Positions 58,286-64,000 of a stretch of DNA of 64,000 nucleotides are shown here, in pieces. Position 1 is the stretch's first letter. Each line of letters begins with the position of its first letter. The stretch is from ANME-2 cluster archaeon (GTDB lineage Archaea > Halobacteriota > Methanosarcinia > Methanosarcinales > Methanocomedenaceae): the NCBI GenBank assembly GCA_019429385.1, contig JAHYIS010000005.1, forward strand, positions 1 to 64,000, in the 5' to 3' direction. The notes under the pieces are model-generated. The model had not been told where the DNA came from. It saw only the letters and a program-made list of their open reading frames with translations, and searched no databases. The translations under genes were made by a program, and so were the position numbers.

Positions 58286-58405
58286 TGTTAATGATTGACA
58301 ATGATAGATTTGCCTTTATAATAAGATTTTGGTAGGCAAAATATCATCGAACGTATTTAGCAAACAAGAACATGATACCTACATTATATACAAGAAACAA
58401 CAAAA

Positions 58406-60406
58406 ATGATTGCTGTGACTGATACACTGGTAATATTAACCGATTTCGTTTTAATCTTTGGATTGTCGGTCGGGATCGTGTTCTTATTTCATAAATTGAA
58501 TATCGTTCCCATTGTAGGATACCTCATTTCCGGTGTATTGATAGGACCTTCTGTAATGGGACTGGTAAAAGACCAATTACTGATAAAGACTTTTGCAGAG
58601 GTCGGAGTTATTTTACTCTTATTCACTATTGGTATTGAGTTTTCACTAAAAGAGCTCATACGATTGAAGAAATTAGTTATCCTGGGTGGAGGGCTGCAGG
58701 TCATCCTGACAACGGCTGTCATAACCGTTATTGCAATGATGTTCGGGCAGTCCGCAGGATTATCAATATTCCTGGGTTTTCTGGTTGCTTTGAGCAGCAC
58801 TGCCATTGTACTGAAGATCCTTTCTGAGAGAGGTGAAGTTGAAAGTCCGTATGGCAAGGTTTCGATATGTATTTTGATCTTTCAGGACCTGAGCATTATT
58901 TTTATGGTCCTCCTGGTGCCCCTGCTTGCCAGTAATACAGGCCTGTCTTTGGCTTCTATGCTCGTTTCAATTCTTAAAACGATATCTATCGTAGCACTAT
59001 TACTGATATCCGGACGGTTCCTGATACCGGCCACATTATACCAGATCGTAAAAACCAGAAACAGGGAACTTTTTCTTCTTACCATGGTTTTGATCAGCCT
59101 GGGTATGGCCCTGCTGACATCCATGGCAGGTCTTTCCCTCGCTATAGGCGCATTCCTGGTCGGACTGATACTGTCAGAATCCGAGTTCTCGAATCAGGCA
59201 CTGAGCGAGATATTGCCCCTCAGGGATGTATTCAGCAGCCTTTTCTTTATCTCGATTGGTATGCTCCTCGACATGGGTTTTGTACTCGACCATGCATCAA
59301 TTATTGTACTGGTAATTATCTCAGTTATAACCATCAAGTTCCTGTTAAGCCTGATAACAACGGCATTATTAGGATATCCCTTCCACACCGCAATCCTGGT
59401 CGGACTATCCCTTGCCCAGATCGGTGAGTTCTCTTTTGTGCTTTCCTTGATAGGCATCCAATCGGGCTTGCTTGATATTGATATTTACCAGATATTCCTT
59501 GCCTCTGCTATCATCACTATGATGTTCACACCCTTTATTATCCAGGCCGGTCCCGGGATTGAGAAAAACATTCCACAATTAAGGCTACCGTCCTTAGCCA
59601 TGTTTGGCAACCATATTGAAAAGGAACCCATCAGGACGTCACTTGAGAATCATGTGGTCATTGCAGGTTACGGTATGAACGGACGGAACCTGTCAAAGGT
59701 CCTGTCTGCAACAAATATCCCCTTTATTGTGCTTGAGATGAACCCTGAAACAGTTGTATCTGAAAAAAGGAAGGGGTTGCCGATATGTTATGGTGATGCT
59801 TCCAAAGAGGAGGTACTGAAACATACCAATATTTCAAAAGCGAAGATACTGGTCGTGGCCATATCTGATGCAGCCCATACCCGCATGATGGTCAGGACTG
59901 CACGAAAACTGAATCCCGGTATCTATATCATTACCCGCATACGATATCTCAGTGAACTGGAAGAACTGTACAAACTGGGTGCAAATGAAGTTATCCCTGA
60001 AGAGTTCGAGACTTCCATTGAGATATTTTCCCGGGTGCTGTCGCGGTACCTTATCCCGAGAGATGAGATACAGAAGAATGTGGAAAATGTACGCAAGCAC
60101 GGATATGAGATGTTCAGGGACATCTACCATAAACCCAGGGATATCAGTGACCTGAAACAACACCTGATAGATATTGAGATTGAAACGTTTAGGGTCAAAG
60201 GCGGGTCTTTGGCTGCCGGCAAGACACTTGCAGAACTGGAACTCAGGAAGAAGTACGGATTTACTGCGCTTGCCATCCAGAGAGGAGAGGAAATAGTGAA
60301 CAATCCACATGGGGAAAACAGGCTCTTTGAGAACGATGTGGTCATCCTGATGGGGCATAAGGGTTGTATTGCGAAAATCACCCCTCTTTTTACAGAGAAC
60401 TCCTGA
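58406..60406 (+). CDS. Kef-type CPA2 cation:proton antiporter with RCK domains
   Basis: A 666-residue protein. About residues 1-390 form the 12-TM Na+/H+ exchanger-like domain (GYLISGVLIGPSVMGLVKD, LFTIGIEFSLKEL, LSSTAIVLKILSERGEV). About 415-535 is an RCK-N/TrkA-N domain (VVIAGYGMNGRNLSKVL, CYGDASKEEVLK), and about 575-660 is a TrkA-C domain. It would exchange K+ or Na+ for protons under nucleotide control. A TATA-like TTATATAC lies only 15-22 bp upstream of the ATG, so the mRNA is leaderless or nearly so. Divergent from the nickel operon. Confidence 0.92.
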   Translation: MIAVTDTLVILTDFVLIFGLSVGIVFLFHKLNIVPIVGYLISGVLIGPSVMGLVKDQLLIKTFAEVGVILLLFTIGIEFSLKELIRLKKLVILGGGLQVILTTAVITVIAMMFGQSAGLSIFLGFLVALSSTAIVLKILSERGEVESPYGKVSICILIFQDLSIIFMVLLVPLLASNTGLSLASMLVSILKTISIVALLLISGRFLIPATLYQIVKTRNRELFLLTMVLISLGMALLTSMAGLSLAIGAFLVGLILSESEFSNQALSEILPLRDVFSSLFFISIGMLLDMGFVLDHASIIVLVIISVITIKFLLSLITTALLGYPFHTAILVGLSLAQIGEFSFVLSLIGIQSGLLDIDIYQIFLASAIITMMFTPFIIQAGPGIEKNIPQLRLPSLAMFGNHIEKEPIRTSLENHVVIAGYGMNGRNLSKVLSATNIPFIVLEMNPETVVSEKRKGLPICYGDASKEEVLKHTNISKAKILVVAISDAAHTRMMVRTARKLNPGIYIITRIRYLSELEELYKLGANEVIPEEFETSIEIFSRVLSRYLIPRDEIQKNVENVRKHGYEMFRDIYHKPRDISDLKQHLIDIEIETFRVKGGSLAAGKTLAELELRKKYGFTALAIQRGEEIVNNPHGENRLFENDVVILMGHKGCIAKITPLFTENS

Positions 60407-60436
60407 AAACATGTATTTCAGTCCGGTATTTTATCC

Positions 60437-60720
60437 GATCAACGCTCAAATTTCCCTATCATTTCTCCCTGTGCCAGGATGTGTCCTTTCATTGCCGATT
60501 CAAGCTGTGATCTGGTAACGCCGCTCTTCAGGTTCAGACTGGTGTCCAGGGCATATATCTTGAAGAAATACCTGTGGGGTTTTCCCGGTGGCGGGCACGG
60601 GCCGCCGTACCCTATCTTGCCAAAGTTGTTCTTTCTCTGAAGCGAGCCGTCATCCAGAGTATTATTCTTGGCCACGCCTGATGGAAGTCCATTCCTGCTG
60701 TCAGGAATATTATAGTAGCA
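60437..60720 (-). pseudogene. Truncated PEBP (YbhB/YbcL-like) gene copy
   Basis: The frame ending at 60439 encodes only the last ~90 residues of a PEBP protein (YNIPDSRNGLPSGVAKN, GPCPPPGKPHRYFFKIYALD). It is homologous to the C-terminal half of the full gene at 61898-62548. The N-terminal half with lipobox and DPDAP motif is missing. The first 119 bp (60437-60555) are identical to 61896-62014, and similarity decays toward 60720. A translated short product from an upstream ATG at 60738 is possible, but the ligand site would be incomplete. Confidence 0.85.
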
Positions 60721-60932
60721 GTAATTATTAGACAGCATCTATATACAGTGAAAAAAGGGTAAAATATGGGTTGAAAGACACAGAAATATTTTCCAAATGT
60801 ATGAAATTATGCGCTAAAATGTTCGGGAACTTTGGCTTTTTCTGACCCCGCCCACCAGTACCATCCACTGCCGGATCCAGAACTTTATTTATACCGGGCC
60901 CACACCTCCGGGCTAATGGTAAAAGCACACTA

Positions 60933-61442
60933 TTACAGGTCATTACTGTTCAAAATGTAATCCGCATTTGAGATTATTACTTTATCTTTGTCTTCTATTT
61001 CATCAATCAATGCTTCCACTTCTTTGGTTGTGAGGATGTCAGTTACTATCAAAGACTTAAGAAGCATGCTCAGATCAATGAATTTAATATCATAATGGTC
61101 ACAGACTTTCTTGGCAGCCGTATCATTTGTAACAAAAACGCTATCCCGGTGTTTGCAAATGGATATGCATTCCAATTCACCAGGTCCCAACATTCGCCGT
61201 TCATCATGCAGTTTTTCTAAAAAACCTACTTCTTCTTGTCTAAGTAGTGTGACTTCGAATATATGGGAATCTGTTATATGATCAACGAACTCATATCCGC
61301 AATCCTTTGCCTTGAAAAGTTCATTATTGACTGAGGTTGGAATTGAAAAGTCTACTCCAGGGAATAATTTTTCCAAAAGGTCAAGCCGTTTTATCTTGCC
61401 AAATGTGCTGAGAACATCAGTATCAAAGACTAACGATGTCAT
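60933..61442 (-). CDS. PIN-domain protein, putative toxin
   Basis: A 169-residue PIN-like protein. Acidic residues expected for the nuclease site occur at LVFDTDVLSTFGKI (D7/D9), GPGELECISI (E), and VTNDTAAKKVCDHY (D). It fits the larger DUF3368-like group. It overlaps the upstream UPF0175-type gene by 4 bp, the usual antitoxin-toxin order. It would cleave RNA when free of antitoxin. The pair lies between two PEBP copies. Confidence 0.8.
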   Translation of the reverse strand: MTSLVFDTDVLSTFGKIKRLDLLEKLFPGVDFSIPTSVNNELFKAKDCGYEFVDHITDSHIFEVTLLRQEEVGFLEKLHDERRMLGPGELECISICKHRDSVFVTNDTAAKKVCDHYDIKFIDLSMLLKSLIVTDILTTKEVEALIDEIEDKDKVIISNADYILNSNDL

Positions 61443-61765
61443 TTTCTCAACTTATTAATCAGTTCAACGCCTTTGTCAAGCTCTTTTTTGCTTCTTGAGC
61501 CCACCTCTCGGCGAATGCCCCGACTTACAAGAATGTCTTTGAATTCGATGGTTGATACACCCACCATTTCAGCAGCTTTACCTATGGATATTTCACCTTC
61601 TTTGTAAAGTGCTATCACTGCTGAGGTTTTCAGTTCAGGTCTGACATTTAATAAAGTCCTGAATGCATCTTTTATTGCTTCATTGAGATTCGCATAATGT
61701 CCATCCCTGACCAATGCCTTCATTTCCATTTCAATTGTTGCAGGCAATACAATCATTTCGGGCAT
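61439..61765 (-). CDS. UPF0175-family putative antitoxin
   Basis: A 108-residue protein from ATG 61765, with GTGAT upstream; a GTG at 61774 is an alternative. An RHH-like N-terminal part (MIVLPATIEMEMKALVRDGH) is followed by a helix-turn-helix (EISIGKAAEMVGVSTIEFKD, then ILVSRGI), as in UPF0175 proteins paired with PIN toxins. It probably neutralises the PIN protein and represses the operon. Confidence 0.8.
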   Translation of the reverse strand: MPEMIVLPATIEMEMKALVRDGHYANLNEAIKDAFRTLLNVRPELKTSAVIALYKEGEISIGKAAEMVGVSTIEFKDILVSRGIRREVGSRSKKELDKGVELINKLRK

Positions 61766-61895
61766 TTTTATCACTGTTCCATATTTGGTCTTCTGTATTA
61801 TATATCATTGCATGTATGGGTTTTAGCATTGTAATTACAGTGCATTGGTAATATAACAGTTCTTTTTACTGGGAATTCCTGAATTCACTAATGCT

Positions 61896-62014
61896 GATCA
61901 ACGCTCAAATTTCCCTATCATTTCTCCCTGTGCCAGGATGTGTCCTTTCATTGCCGATTCAAGCTGTGATCTGGTAACGCCGCTCTTCAGGTTCAGACTG
62001 GTGTCCAGGGCATA
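61896..62014. repeat. 119-bp direct repeat shared with 60437-60555
   Basis: The last 119 bp of the full PEBP gene are identical to 60437-60555 in the same orientation; beyond this, identity falls away toward the 5' side of the genes. The two copies flank the PIN/UPF0175 pair. The sharp end at GATCAACGCTC, just past the stop codon, marks a duplication or conversion boundary. Confidence 0.9.
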
Positions 62015-62548
62015 CACCTTAAAGAAATACCTGTGGGGTTTTCCCGGTGGCGGGCAGGGTCCGTTATATCCTGTCCTGCCAAAGTCGTTCTTTCCCTGCA
62101 GGCTGCCATCGTCCAGGGTAGTGTTCCCGGGCATCGCAGCAGGCAGTCCCGTGCTATCGGCAGGTATGTTGTAGATGACCCAGTGGACAAAGGTCCTGCC
62201 CGGTGCGTCAGGGTCGTCCATTATGAGGGCGATGGACCTGGTACCTTCCGGGAGCCCTTCCCATGAAAGGGCTGGTGAGCGGTCATCTCCATCACAGGTA
62301 TAATCAACTGGCATGGTACTGCCATTTTCAAAAGCATCCGAAAATATTGAAATTTGTTTCATTATAGCCTCCTCCTCTTTTTGGGTCCATTGTTCGGCAG
62401 GGTTTTCCTTTTCGGTTGGATTGCTGTCTCCCACTATAGTCATATTATTGACCGGAATCTCATCTCCTGCCATCTTCCTATCACCTGGCTGGTCGGATAT
62501 GCATCCGGAAAGTGACACCAATAGTGCTATGACTAAGAATACCCTCAA
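61898..62548 (-). CDS. PEBP-family lipoprotein (YbhB/YbcL-like)
   Basis: An exported protein of about 216 residues. The signal peptide ends in lipobox LSGC, so it is probably lipid-anchored. The PEBP core has SPALSWEGLPEGTRSIALIM, DDPDAPGRTFVHWVIYNIPA and GPCPPPGKPHRYFFKVYALD, the conserved anion/ligand site. I favour TTG 62548 because GGAGG lies 8 nt upstream; the in-frame TTG at 62554 is only 2 nt from it. The function of archaeal PEBPs is unknown. It is the only intact one of three PEBP sequences nearby. Confidence 0.88.
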   Translation of the reverse strand: MRVFLVIALLVSLSGCISDQPGDRKMAGDEIPVNNMTIVGDSNPTEKENPAEQWTQKEEEAIMKQISIFSDAFENGSTMPVDYTCDGDDRSPALSWEGLPEGTRSIALIMDDPDAPGRTFVHWVIYNIPADSTGLPAAMPGNTTLDDGSLQGKNDFGRTGYNGPCPPPGKPHRYFFKVYALDTSLNLKSGVTRSQLESAMKGHILAQGEMIGKFER

Positions 62549-62639
62549 GGTCAAAACCTCCCATCAATAGGTATTACTATTTTCATATTAAGGCTTATTG
62601 TTAAAAATGATGTCTGACTTAATTATAATTGAAAAACAA

Positions 62640-63038
62640 TCATTTCCATTTTCGTTTTAAGCCTTTGATGTCATCAAAATCAGTGTCCTGTGAATAGATC
62701 ATTTCTGCACCAGCTATTAAGGCAGTTGAAGCATGTATGGCATCTCTTGGCAAGATCCGGTATTCTCTGATAAGTTCAAGTGATTTCCATATCACGCTAT
62801 CATCTACGTCTATAAAACGCATGTTCGGCAATGTAAGGAAAGCTTCAAGATTTTGTATAGCTATATCGATTCCCTTGACCTTGTTGATCTTATAAAATAC
62901 TTCATCAAATGTAAGATATGACGTACAGGCCGGCATCTCTTCATTCTGTATACGTTCCAGCACTTGTCTTGACCAATCCCCGATATCAGTATCATCAAGG
63001 ATGGCGTAGATTATAAGGTTAGAATCTAAATAATTCAC
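62640..63038 (-). CDS. vapC: VapC-like PIN-domain toxin
   Basis: A 132-residue PIN domain of classical VapC size. MNYLDSNLIIYAILDD gives the first catalytic Asp (D5), TFDEVFYK a Glu, and LPRDAIHASTALIAGAEMIY with SQDTDFDDIKGL the later Asp residues. It overlaps the upstream AbrB-type antitoxin gene by 4 bp. VapC toxins cut tRNA or rRNA. Confidence 0.9.
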   Translation of the reverse strand: MNYLDSNLIIYAILDDTDIGDWSRQVLERIQNEEMPACTSYLTFDEVFYKINKVKGIDIAIQNLEAFLTLPNMRFIDVDDSVIWKSLELIREYRILPRDAIHASTALIAGAEMIYSQDTDFDDIKGLKRKWK

Positions 63039-63277
63039 CCTATCCTCTCTTCCAGTTCTTCATCATATGCTTCATGGGGATGAAGTTTTAGCTTCCCCAT
63101 ACCTTTAGCTGTTTCCCTGAAAATTGATATAGCATCGATTGGCGGGTTTTCAATTTCCAGTTTGTTATCTTTTAACTTGAATAACACCCTGGACCCTGGA
63201 TAGATGTTCAGAGCATGCCTGAATTCCTGGGGAATCACTACCTGGCCTTTTGGACCCACTTTTTTTATGGCTTCCAT
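63035..63277 (-). CDS. vapB: AbrB/VapB-type antitoxin
   Basis: An 80-residue protein from ATG 63277 (in-frame ATG 63286 also possible). The N-terminal SpoVT/AbrB swapped-hairpin domain reads IKKVGPKGQVVIPQEFRHAL and SRVLFKLKDNKLEI. The acidic, helical C-terminus (YDEELEERIG) would wrap the toxin. It forms a VapBC pair with the next gene and probably autoregulates the operon. Confidence 0.88.
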   Translation of the reverse strand: MEAIKKVGPKGQVVIPQEFRHALNIYPGSRVLFKLKDNKLEIENPPIDAISIFRETAKGMGKLKLHPHEAYDEELEERIG

Positions 63278-63344
63278 GTACAACAACCATAGTTTGTTTA
63301 GTATAACTTGTATTTATACCTGCGTGCTCATCAAAAGTTTAATC

Positions 63345-63425
63345 ACGGCATCCACCTGCCCCACAGCTGTCCCGATATACTTTTCATGGGGGTCTCGAGC
63401 TGTGATTTGGTGGCACCGTTGTTAA
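63345..63425 (-). pseudogene. Decayed PEBP C-terminal remnant
   Basis: The minus strand reads LNNGATKSQLETPMKSISGQ, which aligns with the PEBP C-terminal segment around SGVTRSQLESAMKGHILAQG, then runs into a stop. The copy is short and diverged. It is the third PEBP-derived sequence in this 3-kb patch. The rest of the 257-bp gap (63278-63534) shows no gene. Confidence 0.6.
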
Positions 63426-63534
63426 GCTAAATGGGGAGAGCATATTTATCAAATATGCTTTTCACAAGAAAATCCTCTCTACGGTCGGATTACCTTGAGT
63501 ACAAAAAGTTATACGTTATGTACTGAAATAAACT

Positions 63535-63999
63535 CTAGAGAATGACACCCACCATTAACCCAACAATGATCGCGATCGTAAAACTGAGCAAAGTCCCGAT
63601 CAGGATATATTCGCCAACATCGCGCGATTCATTGTACCTGAATATTGATTTTGCAGCCACCAGTAGACCGATTGCCTGATATTGTTCCAACAGGACAAGG
63701 GTCAGAATAAGAAAACGTTCCAGCCTGCCTATCCACCGTCCGGCATTTTCCAGGCTCTTTTCTTTGATGTGTACCGGTTCTTTATCGATAATTGCCATTC
63801 TCCATTTTTCGGTCAACTTACTGATCAACACGCTCCCGGGCCATATCACAATAATGTACGCTGCAATGATCACCCATATCTTTGTGCCGGGAAGGAATAC
63901 CTGCCCTATCACTGCCATATCTTCAGGTCCCGGATGTATTATCCAGACCCAGGTGGCCAGGATGACCGTGAAATGCCCGAACTGGTCCAGTAAAAATGA
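63535..63999 (-). CDS. DUF3307-family membrane protein (C-terminal part)
   Basis: The frame is open to the right edge (SFLLDQFGHFTVILATWVWI), so the gene starts outside the window. About 155 residues are visible, with hydrophobic helices (TKIWVIIAAYIIVIWPGSVL, RFLILTLVLLEQYQAIGLLV, GTLLSFTIAIIVGLMVG). The LLDQFGHF segment resembles the DUF3307 core. Its role is unknown; in other genomes DUF3307 proteins often occur with SatD-type regulators. Confidence 0.7.
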   Translation of the reverse strand, partial: SFLLDQFGHFTVILATWVWIIHPGPEDMAVIGQVFLPGTKIWVIIAAYIIVIWPGSVLISKLTEKWRMAIIDKEPVHIKEKSLENAGRWIGRLERFLILTLVLLEQYQAIGLLVAAKSIFRYNESRDVGEYILIGTLLSFTIAIIVGLMVGVIL

Positions 64000-64000
64000 C

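Overview
The window is a stretch of archaeal chromosome. It carries PriS, GINS, L44e, S27e, aIF2-alpha, Nop10, EF-1-beta, two tRNA genes without an encoded CCA, and AT-rich TATA promoters with many leaderless or GGTG-type starts. A methanofuran-biosynthesis kinase (MfnE-like), an F420H2-oxidase-type flavodiiron protein, a korDABC 2-oxoacid:ferredoxin oxidoreductase, ECF nickel transporters with NikR, and a giant multihaem cytochrome c together point to a Methanosarcinales-type euryarchaeon that depends on extracellular electron transfer. An anaerobic methane- or alkane-oxidising lineage (ANME-2 / Methanoperedens-like) fits best. The lineage is inferred from gene content only; no marker gene was searched.

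Layout. 1-352: the start of a gene running off the left edge. 629-20410: one 6.6-kaa secreted protein fills almost a third of the window. Its first ~3,900 residues are adhesin/S-layer-like modules (PGF-pre-PGF-like, many Ig-like domains, DUF2341, FG-GAP propeller repeats, jelly-roll and discoidin modules). Its last ~2,660 residues carry 67 CxxCH haem motifs plus about six expanded variants. 20.4-23.5 kb: a solute-binding-like protein, WrbA, an OGG1-type glycosylase and a two-CW protein. 23.7-28.1 kb: a compact replication/translation operon (priS-GINS-rpl44e-rps27e-aIF2a-nop10-PAC2). 28.1-29.9 kb: a roadblock gene broken by an in-frame stop, a small unknown protein and a secreted DUF5667 protein with a 27-bp tandem repeat. 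30.1-32.8 kb: korDABC. 32.9-36.6 kb: DMT permease, flavodiiron protein, tRNA-Ala, EF-1-beta with its zinc-ribbon partner, MfnE. 36.7-40.9 kb: Fic protein and cysteine desulfurase diverging from a promoter with paired palindromes, an MBL hydrolase and two unknown genes. 41.0-45.9 kb: carAB and an iron-sulfur flavoprotein. 45.9-53.7 kb: two DUF4143 ATPases, an anion/arsenite-type permease, tRNA-Arg, a ferredoxin:disulfide reductase with a glutaredoxin, and an OYE-family enzyme. 53.9-58.3 kb: a nickel island with CbiM and PDGLE protein, NikR, CbiQ and a three-part CbiM-PDGLE-CbiO fusion; both transporter promoters carry a GTGCTAY-N14-GTAACAC site. 58.4-64.0 kb: a Kef-type antiporter, then a patch with one intact and two broken PEBP genes interleaved with two PIN toxin-antitoxin pairs, and the end of a DUF3307 protein.

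How they work together (inference): the giant cytochrome would sit on the cell surface, its Ig/discoidin half binding the S-layer, a partner cell or matrix and its haem half carrying electrons through or beyond the S-layer. NikR-controlled nickel uptake would feed Ni enzymes such as methyl-coenzyme M reductase, hydrogenases or CODH, none of which is in the window. FprA, WrbA, the disulfide reductase/glutaredoxin pair and OGG1 suggest attention to oxygen and redox stress.
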